Source: CAXBNV01 sp963977185 (GTDB taxonomy: Bacteria; Pseudomonadota; Gammaproteobacteria; JAGOUU01). Taken from it: a stretch of 18,077 bases of DNA. The stretch lies in assembly GCA_963977185.1 (NCBI GenBank), contig CAXBNV010000033.1:1-18077 (forward strand), in the 5' to 3' direction. This document shows positions 1-7,708 of this stretch, piece after piece (position 1 is the stretch's first letter; every line of letters starts with the position of its first letter). Under the pieces are notes generated by a model. The model was not told where the DNA came from, ran no database searches, and was given only the letters and a program-made list of their open reading frames with translations. A program made the position numbers and the translations under genes.

Positions 1-844
1 CTCCTATAATTATTTCTGGAGCTATATACAAAGGCGTCCCTGCTCTGACTTTAGTATAAACCGCCTGATCTAATCTAGTAACAACTCTTCCTTTAAAATC
101 AGTTATACTTGATTTTATATCATAGCTTAAATCAAAATCGATGATCTTTGCATTTACATGAGAAATAAAATCATTAGCTTTTTTTTGATTAATAAATTCG
201 ATTAAGATATTAGCGGGCTTTAAATCTAAATGAATCCCTGCTCTACCGTTAGGAGTGTTATTATGCAGTTGGTGTAATTGTAAAAAAATTTGCCATATAA
301 ATTCTATACGATCATGAAAATGCCATTCTTTATAATTATCAAACAAAGGAGCTTTTAAAGGCTCTCCTTGTATAAATTCACTTATAATAAAAACACCGCT
401 CTCACCATACCTTACTGGCTCCAGTGATCCTTTAGGGTATAATTTATACAAAAATCTAGCATTTGTCTCAGCTCTACTAAAATCAATCCCTTTTTTAAAA
501 ATCTTCATTGCAAAAGGATTTTCTTTGTCAAAATTAAATAATTCACCTTCAGCCTGTATAAAATTTTTTAATTTTGCTGATAATCTAGATGATAGATTGT
601 CTAAATTATAAATACCAGGTTTAAATTTATCGACACATCTTACTCGCTTTTTTTGGTTATTATCAATAATAACAGCAGGAAAAACTTTTACGACCTTACC
701 TGAAGCCCCATGTAAATTAGAAGTTGAATCAACGTTTACATTATAAAATTTTTCATATAAATAAATGTGACCTTCAGCATCTATAACTATATATTTTTTA
801 TTTGTAATAGGATTTATTAATATATTTGTACTATTTTTTGGCAT
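1..844 (-). CDS. Eukaryotic-like Ser/Thr protein kinase, C-terminus beyond window
   Basis: Translating the minus strand from the ATG at 842-844 gives about 281 uninterrupted residues that run off the left edge. The kinase fold is clear in the second half. FAMKIF places a VAIK-type lysine at residue 114, with a candidate helix-C Glu at 126 (RAETN). The hinge is around ISEFIQGEPL. The catalytic loop HLDLKPANIL is at 205-214 (HRD read as HLD, with Asp207, Lys209 and Asn212 kept). The metal-binding motif is DFD at 236-238 instead of DFG, and GTPLYIAPE is at 269-277. All catalytic residues are present, so it should be active. Roughly 100 residues before the kinase domain match no domain I recognise. 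The start overlaps the end of tsaE by 14 bases, so it is probably co-transcribed and may be translationally coupled. No transmembrane segment is visible in this part. Such kinases in intracellular bacteria are often secreted effectors; that role is inference. Confidence 0.85.
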   Translation of the reverse strand, partial: MPKNSTNILINPITNKKYIVIDAEGHIYLYEKFYNVNVDSTSNLHGASGKVVKVFPAVIIDNNQKKRVRCVDKFKPGIYNLDNLSSRLSAKLKNFIQAEGELFNFDKENPFAMKIFKKGIDFSRAETNARFLYKLYPKGSLEPVRYGESGVFIISEFIQGEPLKAPLFDNYKEWHFHDRIEFIWQIFLQLHQLHNNTPNGRAGIHLDLKPANILIEFINQKKANDFISHVNAKIIDFDLSYDIKSSITDFKGRVVTRLDQAVYTKVRAGTPLYIAPEIIIG

Positions 845-1310
845 GATGTTTTTTGATTATTTTAAAGTTTCTATTTATTTGCAAATTTTTTGTATTTTTA
901 ATATTTTGTATTTCTACAATATAATCTGGTTTTTTAATATACCCTTTACCATGACATGCCCACTCAATAAAACTTATTGAATTATCAAAATATTCATCTA
1001 TACCTATATATTCCAACTCTTCTGGATCAGCTAGTCTATATAAATCAAAATGATGAATATCAATAGATTCAATATTGTAACTTTCAACTATTGTAAAAGT
1101 TGGGCTTTTTACAAAACCTGCATATCCTAAAGATTTTAAAAAATATCTAACAAAAGTCGTTTTACCTAAACCTAAGTTACCATCTAAATATATTACTATT
1201 GGTAACTTAAAATCATTTTGCTTTAAATAATTTACAAATTCAGTTGCTAATTTTTGCGTATCATTCTCATTTTCAGAAAACTTATCAAATACAACAGTAC
1301 TACTATTCAC
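831..1310 (-). CDS. tsaE: tRNA threonylcarbamoyladenosine biosynthesis ATPase TsaE
   Basis: TsaE (YjeE) is the ATPase that works with TsaB and TsaD to build t6A at position 37 of ANN-decoding tRNAs in the cytoplasm. The 159-residue product has the Walker A P-loop GNLGLGKTT at 44-52, the family block VKSPTF around 68-72, the HHFDLYRL stretch at 86-93, the DPEELEYIG segment and the ISFIEW strand near 112-117. Length is normal for the family. The start codon is GTG (1308-1310), eight bases inside the 3' end of nnr. This nnr-tsaE order is common in gammaproteobacteria. The short Lys/His-rich C-terminus overlaps the start of the kinase gene. Identification is secure. Confidence 0.95.
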   Translation of the reverse strand: MNSSTVVFDKFSENENDTQKLATEFVNYLKQNDFKLPIVIYLDGNLGLGKTTFVRYFLKSLGYAGFVKSPTFTIVESYNIESIDIHHFDLYRLADPEELEYIGIDEYFDNSISFIEWACHGKGYIKKPDYIVEIQNIKNTKNLQINRNFKIIKKHHAKK

Positions 1311-2979
1311 TATATAAATTCACTAATTTTTTAATTTCAAACAATAAATCAGTCGCTAGAATTCCTTTTTCACCATATTCATCTTTTATATTATCAGCAG
1401 CTTTAGAATGAATAACTACAGCAAGTTGCGCTGCTTCTTTTAAATCTAAACCTTGTGCAATCAAACTTCCAATAACTCCCGATAAAATATCTCCCATTCC
1501 AGCAGTTGCCATACCTGGATTTCCTAATGGGCAAACATATTTTAAATTATTTTTATTATGTTGTTCATATTTAGAAATTATACTACCTGAACCTTTTAAA
1601 ACACATACGCCATGATACTCTGCTAATATTTGTTCAATAGCTTTAAATCGGTCTTGTTGGATAATATCAGAATTTAAGCCTAATAATCTACCTGCTTCTC
1701 CTGGATGAGGAGTTAACACCCAATTATCTCTTATTATATCTCTTTTTTCTTGATCTTTTGCTAACCAATTTAACCCATCTGCATCTAAAACTATAGGCCT
1801 TGCATGATAATTTTTTATAGAACCCCAAACTCTTTTACCCCATGCTGACTGACCCAACCCTGGCCCTAAAACTAAAACATCTGCTCTATCTAATAAAGAA
1901 GCCAGTCTATCTTCAGATTCAAAATTATAATCATTATCAGAATAATTCTCAGAAAACAAGTTAAAATCTATTCCAAAGGTCATAAGTTCTGGTTGCTTTA
2001 AAAATATTAATTCAGCATTGCTAGGATGAGTTGCAATAGTCACAAGCCCTGCCCCAGTTCTTAAAGCAGCAAGACCTGCCATTAAAGCAGCTCCTCCCAT
2101 TCCATAATCGCCACCTAAAATAACAACATGCCCAAAATCATGCTTTGATTTATATTGCTCTCGTCTTTTTAATTTTACATACTTGTCTAAATTAATATCA
2201 GAAATTAAATGAGCTTTTGTAGTGATATTTTCTTTGCTTTTTTTATTAAACTCATCTAATTTATCTCCAACTCCTAAATCACTAAAATATATATCTTTAC
2301 AATACTCTTTAGCATAACCTGTAAATAATCCTTGTTTTAATACTATAAAACAGATTAAAGCGTCAGCTTTTACTGCTATACCATCATGCACATAACCTGT
2401 ATCAGAATTTAAACCAGATGGAACGTCAATAGCTAAAACTCTAGATTTTTTATTATGCTGCTTTAAATTATTTATAAAAACTACAGCATCTAAAAAGTCT
2501 GATTTTGGTTTATCTTTAATACCTGTACCTAATAAAGCATCAACAATTACAAGATTACAAACATTAATATTATTTTTATATACTTGCTCTAAAATTTCTT
2601 TTATTTTGTTGCTAGATATATTTATTATATTTAAATTTTTATTATTAATATTTGATTTAATTAGTTCATTATAAGCATTATTTGCTGTCTTAGTAATTTG
2701 CTTAATATTACCTATTTGAATAACGTCAACTGGGATATTATTTTGACATGCTATATTTGCAATAACATAACCATCACCGCCATTATTACCAGTTCCAACA
2801 AATATTAATAACTTTTCTGTATAAGGCCATAATTCCTTAATTTTTTCAAAAGAATCTTTTCCAGCTTGCTGCATTAACTCATTGCTATTTTTAACAAAGT
2901 GTTTAATAGCTAGAGCATCAAAATCTCTTGAATCAGAGTTGGTGAATAATCTATCAGGAAGATATAATAAATTTTGCAT
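1303..2979 (-). CDS. nnr: Bifunctional NAD(P)H-hydrate epimerase / ADP-dependent dehydratase
   Basis: This enzyme repairs hydrated NADH and NADPH. The N-terminal YjeF_N domain epimerises R- and S-NAD(P)HX, and the C-terminal ribokinase-like domain dehydrates S-NAD(P)HX using ADP. In the 558 residues, the epimerase domain (about 1-235) shows NNGGDG at 65-70 and VDALLGTG at 146-153. The dehydratase domain (about 265-555) shows GGDYGMGGAA near 289-298, LGPGLG at 371-376, LDADGLN at 398-404, LTPHPGE at 422-428 and GMGD at 494-497, where Asp497 is the expected catalytic base. Length and both domains are complete. It follows cysS after a 118-base gap with a promoter candidate, and overlaps tsaE by eight bases. 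Confidence 0.96.
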   Translation of the reverse strand: MQNLLYLPDRLFTNSDSRDFDALAIKHFVKNSNELMQQAGKDSFEKIKELWPYTEKLLIFVGTGNNGGDGYVIANIACQNNIPVDVIQIGNIKQITKTANNAYNELIKSNINNKNLNIINISSNKIKEILEQVYKNNINVCNLVIVDALLGTGIKDKPKSDFLDAVVFINNLKQHNKKSRVLAIDVPSGLNSDTGYVHDGIAVKADALICFIVLKQGLFTGYAKEYCKDIYFSDLGVGDKLDEFNKKSKENITTKAHLISDINLDKYVKLKRREQYKSKHDFGHVVILGGDYGMGGAALMAGLAALRTGAGLVTIATHPSNAELIFLKQPELMTFGIDFNLFSENYSDNDYNFESEDRLASLLDRADVLVLGPGLGQSAWGKRVWGSIKNYHARPIVLDADGLNWLAKDQEKRDIIRDNWVLTPHPGEAGRLLGLNSDIIQQDRFKAIEQILAEYHGVCVLKGSGSIISKYEQHNKNNLKYVCPLGNPGMATAGMGDILSGVIGSLIAQGLDLKEAAQLAVVIHSKAADNIKDEYGEKGILATDLLFEIKKLVNLYSE

Positions 2980-3013
2980 ATCTTAAATTTTTGACTTATT
3001 AATTTATATACTA

Positions 3014-3044
3014 ATTATAAATTTATCCTATGATTCATAGTAAA
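3014..3044 (-). promoter_or_regulatory. Candidate promoter for nnr-tsaE-kinase
   Basis: On the minus strand there is a perfect TATAAT (3014-3019), 35 bases before the nnr start. A TTTACT -35-like hexamer lies at 3039-3044 with a 19-base spacer, and an alternative one repeat unit upstream could pair with GATAAA. The -35-like hexamers come from the pentamer repeat described at 3041-3065. The spacer is longer than ideal, so this is only a candidate. Confidence 0.35.
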
Positions 3045-3065
3045 GTAAAGTAAAGTAAAACAAAG
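3041..3065. repeat. Pentanucleotide TAAAG tandem repeat
   Basis: Five consecutive 5-bp units read taaag, taaag, taaag, taaaa, caaag on the plus strand, 62-86 bases upstream of nnr. A similar run (gtaag, taaag, taaag, caaaa) occurs at 16763-16782 upstream of the cysteine-peptidase-like gene. On the coding strand both read as TTTAC repeats that offer -35-like hexamers. Confidence 0.6.
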
Positions 3066-3097
3066 CAAAAAAATAATTAAATTAAAAAAACTTGTAG

Positions 3098-4528
3098 CTA
3101 ATTATACTTCCAAGTAGTTTTACCATTACTATCTTCTAGAATAATACCTTGAGCTAATAATTCATCACGAATTTTATCTGATATAGCCCAATTTTTATTA
3201 TCTCGTGCGTTTTGTCTTTCTAATATTTTACTCTCGATATATTCAACGCTAATTGATATATCATTAAGACCTTCTTGTTTTATTTTTTGAAAATAATCAT
3301 CTGGGTTATATTCTAGAATAGAAAATAACTTAGACATTTCTAATAATAATCCGGCATAAAGACCAGCCATATTAACATGCTTATCTAAATCTTGTTCTTT
3401 GAATTTATTAATATCTTTAACTAAGGCAAATAATACAGCAAAAGCCTCAGGAGTGTTAAAGTCATCATTCATCGCGTCTTTAAACTCATCAACGTAGCCT
3501 AGTAACTCATCACTTTCTTTTATCTTATTTATATTAAAATCTATAATATTTACATCTCTTATAGCTGTATATAATCTATCTAAAGAATTTTGAGCTTTAT
3601 CTAAATTATCATCAGAAAAACTAATTTCAGATCTATAATGACTAGATGCAAAAAAATATCTTATTACTTCAGGATCATATGCCTTAAGTGCATCCCTTAT
3701 AGTTAAGAAATTTTTTAAAGACTTAGACATTTTTTCTTTATTTATGTTTAAAAAACCTGCATGCATCCAATAATTAACAAATTCTGCATTATTTCTAGCA
3801 CAAGATTGCGCTCTTTCATTTTCATGATGTGGAAATTTTAAGTCAAAACCACCGCCATGAATATCTAGAGTCTTGCCTAATTTAGAATTAGCCATAGCAG
3901 AGCACTCTATATGCCAACCTGGACGCCCTTTACCCCAGACTGAATCCCAAGAAGGCTCATCTGGTTTTGCCATTTTCCACAGGACAAAATCTAAAGGACT
4001 TTTTTTAGCGTCATTTTGTTCAACTCTTGCTCCTGACATTAAAGAATTTATTTTCTGATGTGATAAAGACCCATAATCTTTTAACTTAGCAATCTCAAAA
4101 AAAACATCTTTATTTTTACCAATATAAGCATAACCTTTATCTAATAAATCTTGAATAAAACTTATAATTTCATCAATACTTTCAGATGCCTTAGGCTCTT
4201 CATCAGGTTTGGATAATTTTAATTTTTTAAAATCATCGTGCATTATAGTAATATATTTTTCAGCAAGGTCTTTTGCACTAATATTAACTTCTTTTGCTCT
4301 ATTAATTATTTTGTCATCAATATCTGTAATATTACGAATATACGTAACTTGATAGCCTTGATGTTTTAAGTATTTATAAATAATATCAAAAGCAACATAA
4401 GTTCTTGCATGTCCTAGATGACAATAATCATAAGTAGTTACACCGCAAACATACATCTTTACATGATTTTCAGATATTGGCTTAAAATCTATTTTTTTTT
4501 GTCTTAAAGTATCATAAATCTTAATCAT
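3098..4528 (-). CDS. cysS: Cysteine--tRNA ligase
   Basis: This class I aminoacyl-tRNA synthetase charges tRNA-Cys in the cytoplasm. The 476-residue product has the HIGH-type signature HLGH at 37-40 and KMSKS at 266-270. The four zinc ligands that select cysteine are all present: Cys28 (YVCGVT), Cys209 (IECSAM), His234 and Glu238 (FPHHENE). The anticodon-binding C-terminus (RDELLAQGI...WK) is complete and the length is typical. The ATG overlaps the gltX stop codon in an ATGA junction of four bases, so the two ligases are almost certainly one translation-coupled transcript. Confidence 0.97.
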   Translation of the reverse strand: MIKIYDTLRQKKIDFKPISENHVKMYVCGVTTYDYCHLGHARTYVAFDIIYKYLKHQGYQVTYIRNITDIDDKIINRAKEVNISAKDLAEKYITIMHDDFKKLKLSKPDEEPKASESIDEIISFIQDLLDKGYAYIGKNKDVFFEIAKLKDYGSLSHQKINSLMSGARVEQNDAKKSPLDFVLWKMAKPDEPSWDSVWGKGRPGWHIECSAMANSKLGKTLDIHGGGFDLKFPHHENERAQSCARNNAEFVNYWMHAGFLNINKEKMSKSLKNFLTIRDALKAYDPEVIRYFFASSHYRSEISFSDDNLDKAQNSLDRLYTAIRDVNIIDFNINKIKESDELLGYVDEFKDAMNDDFNTPEAFAVLFALVKDINKFKEQDLDKHVNMAGLYAGLLLEMSKLFSILEYNPDDYFQKIKQEGLNDISISVEYIESKILERQNARDNKNWAISDKIRDELLAQGIILEDSNGKTTWKYN

Positions 4529-5934
4529 AATTTTGCTAGAATATCCTGAAATTTATTTACTATTTTTTCATCTGATAATATATTAAATATTTTATCTAAT
4601 TCCGGACCATGTGGTTCACCTGTTATAGCAATTCTTAAGGGCATAAATAAATATTTGCCTTTTATATTTAGGTTTTCTTTTAATTTATTACATAAATTTT
4701 TATAATCTGAACCATCTGTATTAATTATTTCTATACATTTATTATAAAAATCTTTTACTTTATTTTCTAACAGATTTGTTACTAATTCTAATTTTTCTAA
4801 ATTATAATCTATTTTATTAAAAATATTATTAGCCCAATGCTCTATATCTATAGGAAATAAAATATTATGTTTTATTAAATCAAAAAAATCTTCTTTATGA
4901 TTTGTTACTATATCTAAAACTTTATTACCTGCAAAATTATAAAAATCATTAATATCTAAATTATTTATAGCTTCTTTTTGCCAATGTTCTAGTTGTTTTT
5001 CATCATATTTAGCAGGAGATAAACTTAAATTATTCATATTAAAATTTTGAGACAATATATCTATATTTTGATAACCTAAATTATCATCATACCTATGCCC
5101 TAATCTTGCCAAGTAATTAACTATTGCTCCAGGCAGATAGCCTGCCTCTCTTAATTCTTTAACACTTTTACTACCATGTCTTTTAGATAACGGGGAATTA
5201 TCATTACCTACTATTAGAGAAATATGTCCATACTTTGGCTTTCTTAAATTTAAGCTTTCTAAAATTAATAACTGTCTTGGTGTATTAGTTAAATGGTCTT
5301 CACCTCGAAGAGCCAAATCCACCCCCATCAACGAATCATCAATCGCATTACAAAACATGAAAGCAGACGTGCCATTACCACGCCTTATAATAAAATCACC
5401 AATATCATCACTTAAAAATACTTGCTCACCTTTTACCACATCTTGAAAAACTATTTTTTGACCTTTTGGTATTTTAAATCTAATAGTTGGTTTTTGACCT
5501 GCATCTAATTTAGACTGAGCCTCTTCTTTTGATAAATTTGCACAAGTACCTGGATAACGTGGCGGGAGACTTTGTTGTCTTTGAATTTTTCTATCAAGTT
5601 TTAATTTTTCTTCAGAACAAAAACAATAATATGCTTTGTTATTATTTATTAATTCATGAAAATATTGATCATATAGAGTTTTTCTTAAAGATTGTTTATA
5701 CGGACCATTCGGTCCTTCTAAATCTACCCCTTCATCCCAATTAGCACCAAGCCAAATTAAATCTTGCTTTAAAACATCTTCATATTCAGATTTTGAGCGT
5801 TCAATATCAGTATCTTCAATCCGCAATAAAAAACTACCTTTGTTGTGTCGTGCAGCTAAATAGTTAAATAAAGCGGTACGTACATTACCAAAGTGCATAA
5901 AACCTGTTGGACTTGGGCAAAATCTTGTTTTCAT
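4525..5934 (-). CDS. gltX: Glutamate--tRNA ligase (GltX), HFGN-type
   Basis: This class I synthetase charges tRNA-Glu. The 469-residue product opens with the Rossmann signature PSPTGFMHFGNVRTALFN; the HIGH motif is HFGN at 14-17. It has RIEDTD at 38-43, a candidate zinc knuckle at Cys104/Cys106/Cys131, ALRGEDHLTNTPRQ near 208-220, and the KMSKS equivalent PLSKR at 248-252. The C-terminal anticodon domain is complete but Lys/Asn-rich. HFGN plus PLSKR differs from the HVGG/KLSKR form I recall for E. coli GltX. From memory it resembles the second GluRS class seen in organisms with two copies, so a partner gene elsewhere is possible. An AAGG site seven bases before the ATG is a reasonable ribosome binding site. 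Confidence 0.93.
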   Translation of the reverse strand: MKTRFCPSPTGFMHFGNVRTALFNYLAARHNKGSFLLRIEDTDIERSKSEYEDVLKQDLIWLGANWDEGVDLEGPNGPYKQSLRKTLYDQYFHELINNNKAYYCFCSEEKLKLDRKIQRQQSLPPRYPGTCANLSKEEAQSKLDAGQKPTIRFKIPKGQKIVFQDVVKGEQVFLSDDIGDFIIRRGNGTSAFMFCNAIDDSLMGVDLALRGEDHLTNTPRQLLILESLNLRKPKYGHISLIVGNDNSPLSKRHGSKSVKELREAGYLPGAIVNYLARLGHRYDDNLGYQNIDILSQNFNMNNLSLSPAKYDEKQLEHWQKEAINNLDINDFYNFAGNKVLDIVTNHKEDFFDLIKHNILFPIDIEHWANNIFNKIDYNLEKLELVTNLLENKVKDFYNKCIEIINTDGSDYKNLCNKLKENLNIKGKYLFMPLRIAITGEPHGPELDKIFNILSDEKIVNKFQDILAKL

Positions 5935-5968
5935 CTATAAACCTTAAAGAAAAGTATTAATAAGCTAT

Positions 5969-5974
5969 ATTCTA
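5969..5974 (-). promoter_or_regulatory. Candidate -10 element of the gltX promoter
   Basis: On the minus strand TAGAAT lies 35 bases upstream of the gltX ATG, inside the string GGATAGAATATA. A TTACAT hexamer 18 bases further upstream is a weak -35. The divergent lpxH promoter candidate has the nearly identical string GGATAGAATGTA. Confidence 0.3.
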
Positions 5975-6067
5975 TCCAGTTATTATATAACTATGTAAAA
6001 ATATTACAAATTAGTAATAAACTCTTTTAAATCCACATGTTTTATATTATATACAAATATTTGATAA

Positions 6068-6097
6068 TTGATCATAAGGTTGATTATAGGATAGAAT
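6068..6097 (+). promoter_or_regulatory. Candidate promoter for lpxH
   Basis: TTGATC (6068-6073) and TAGAAT (6092-6097) are separated by 18 bases and lie 28 bases before the chosen lpxH ATG. The first matches the sigma-70 -35 consensus at four of six positions and the second matches the -10 at five of six. Confidence 0.4.
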
Positions 6098-6124
6098 GTA
6101 TATTACTAAAAATTGATACATTCC

Positions 6125-6886
6125 ATGAAAAAATACAAAAAAATATTCATATCTGACATACATTTAAGCTCAAAAGATCCAAAAACTTTAACTAGATTTA
6201 GAAATTTTTGTGAAAATTATGGCAAATATACAGAAAAACTATATATCTTAGGTGACCTTTTTGAATACTGGATCGGCGATAACTGTGCTGAAAAATGGCA
6301 TCATGATATAGCGAATATATTAAATACTTTAAATACATACAATACTCAAGTATATTTCATGGCAGGAAATAGAGATTTTTTATTAAGCAAAAAATTTGCA
6401 AAGCTTGCTAATATTAAAATATTAAAAGATCCATATATCATAAATATAAATAACACTAAAGTAATATTAAGTCATGGGGATAAGTTTTGTACAAATGATA
6501 CTTCTTATCAAATATACAGAACTATCGCACAAAATATTATTACTAGAAAAATATTAAATTTAACTCCTAAAGTTATAAAAATTAAATTAGTTAATATATT
6601 AAAACGTAAAGACAGCCATAATTTATCAAATACTTCACCTAAACAAAAAATAAATTTAGCTAAATATGATACAAATAAACAAAGTATTGCTAAAGATATG
6701 CAAAAATATAAAAGCTTAACCGTAATTCATGGTCATACCCATAAGCCGAAAATTCATAGTGATCTTATAAAAGTTAATAATAAATATAAATACGCAAAAA
6801 GATATGTTTTAGGAGATTGGCAAGCTAATAAGGCCGTTATTATAATTCAAGAAAAAAATTCTTTAGTATTAACTAATATTAGCTAA
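6125..6886 (+). CDS. lpxH: UDP-2,3-diacylglucosamine diphosphatase
   Basis: LpxH hydrolyses UDP-2,3-diacylglucosamine to lipid X and UMP at the inner face of the cytoplasmic membrane, the fourth step of lipid A synthesis. The 253-residue product carries the calcineurin-like metallophosphatase motifs: SDIHLS (Asp11, His13), LGDLFEYWIGD (Asp44), GNRDF (81-85), LSHGD (His117) and GHTH (203-206). I chose the ATG at 6125 because it gives the usual short MKK...IFISDIHLS start; an in-frame TTG at 6113 would add four residues. Neither start has a clear Shine-Dalgarno site. The region between SHGD and GHTH is Lys-rich. Its presence implies the organism still makes lipopolysaccharide. It converges on rnfH with a two-base gap. 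Confidence 0.94.
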   Translation: MKKYKKIFISDIHLSSKDPKTLTRFRNFCENYGKYTEKLYILGDLFEYWIGDNCAEKWHHDIANILNTLNTYNTQVYFMAGNRDFLLSKKFAKLANIKILKDPYIININNTKVILSHGDKFCTNDTSYQIYRTIAQNIITRKILNLTPKVIKIKLVNILKRKDSHNLSNTSPKQKINLAKYDTNKQSIAKDMQKYKSLTVIHGHTHKPKIHSDLIKVNNKYKYAKRYVLGDWQANKAVIIIQEKNSLVLTNIS

Positions 6887-6894
6887 TATTAGTT
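6871..6894. terminator. Perfect 24-bp palindrome at convergent lpxH/rnfH ends
   Basis: Bases 6871-6882 and 6883-6894 are exact reverse complements (arm AACTAATATTAG) with no loop. The palindrome contains both stop codons (lpxH TAA 6884-6886, rnfH TAA 6889-6891), and a T-rich run follows on the plus strand at 6895-6902. It could act as a weak bidirectional terminator, but the stem is almost all A:T and a hairpin would need to open bases for a loop. Confidence 0.4.
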
Positions 6895-7188
6895 ATATTT
6901 TTTAGCTACTCGTTGTATTCTTGCTTCCATAGGAGAAATAGTTAACCCTCTTAATATCGCAACGGTATCTTGATCTGAGACTATATAATCTAAATTAACT
7001 AATTGACCGAATATAGATACTTTATTCTTAGCAAGATTAATATCAGTGCAATAATATAAAATTTTAGATTTTTTTATAACATCTAACACAGAATATTCTT
7101 TATGATTTTCAAGCTTTAATTTTACTAATTTATAATTTACATTATCTTTAGCATATACTACTTCTATATTTATATATTTACTTACCAT
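6889..7188 (-). CDS. rnfH: RnfH/RatB family protein (UPF0125)
   Basis: This is a small ubiquitin-fold (beta-grasp) protein of the RnfH/RatB family, whose biochemical role is unsettled. The 99-residue product starts with the family's IEVVYA strand, has the IFGQLVNLDYIVSDQD segment, and ends with the diagnostic DTVAILRGLTISPMEAR block followed by basic residues. It lies 14 bases downstream of ratA on the same strand, the standard gammaproteobacterial pairing, so the two are co-transcribed. Sequence and context agree well. Confidence 0.9.
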   Translation of the reverse strand: MVSKYINIEVVYAKDNVNYKLVKLKLENHKEYSVLDVIKKSKILYYCTDINLAKNKVSIFGQLVNLDYIVSDQDTVAILRGLTISPMEARIQRVAKKYN

Positions 7189-7202
7189 GATATATATTAA
7201 AA

Positions 7203-7646
7203 TTATAAATCTTTTTCACCATATATGTGTTTAGCTCGATGATAAAAGGCATCTACCATGTCTTTGCTTATATTAGTAAAAACTTTATTAAAGGCTAAAT
7301 CTAAAATACCAGTTGAAAATTTAAAATTTAATTTAAAAATTACTTTTGAACCTACATCACCTAAATCTTCAAATTTCCAATCGCCTAAAAACTCACTAAA
7401 TGGTCCATCAACTAATTCAAGTATGATTTCTTTGGCATAAGTCATAGTATTTTTAGTCGTAAACTTTTTTTTAAGTCCCATCCAAACTAAAAGAATGCTT
7501 GCAACCTGATGTATGTCATTACGTTCTTGTATTATAGTGTCCTCACACCAAGGTAGAAACTCAGGGTACTCTTGAACATTGTTTACAACATGATACATCT
7601 GCTCTGCAGTATAAGGAACAAGTAAAGTTTTATTAATTTCTGGCAT
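7203..7646 (-). CDS. ratA: RatA family START-domain protein
   Basis: This is a 147-residue SRPBCC/START-fold protein of the RatA (COG2867) family. The E. coli member was described as a toxin that blocks association of the 50S and 30S ribosomal subunits, and mitochondrial homologues (Coq10) bind ubiquinone, so the true function is debated. Family features are the start MPEINKTLLVPYTAEQMY, the YPEFLPWC block, the ELVDGPF strand and the C-terminal helix with MVDAFYHRAK. It is divergent from smpB across a 62-base spacer, as in most gammaproteobacteria. No Shine-Dalgarno site is apparent. Confidence 0.92.
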   Translation of the reverse strand: MPEINKTLLVPYTAEQMYHVVNNVQEYPEFLPWCEDTIIQERNDIHQVASILLVWMGLKKKFTTKNTMTYAKEIILELVDGPFSEFLGDWKFEDLGDVGSKVIFKLNFKFSTGILDLAFNKVFTNISKDMVDAFYHRAKHIYGEKDL

Positions 7647-7708
7647 ATTTAAATTAAATAACTTAGAATATTAAAAATAGTATTATACTTAAAATCTTAC
7701 AATAAATC

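Noticed and set aside
3873..4058. Plus-strand open frame of 61 codons
   Set aside because: It lies wholly inside cysS on the other strand, over conserved zinc-ligand codons, and has no protein-like motif.
5529..5744. Plus-strand open frame of 71 codons
   Set aside because: Antisense to the conserved part of gltX; composition is that of a shadow frame.
6113..6124. TTG start adding four residues to LpxH
   Set aside because: The ATG at 6125 matches the usual LpxH N-terminus and there is no ribosome site for the TTG.
7258..7440. Plus-strand open frame of 60 codons
   Set aside because: Antisense to ratA, no support.
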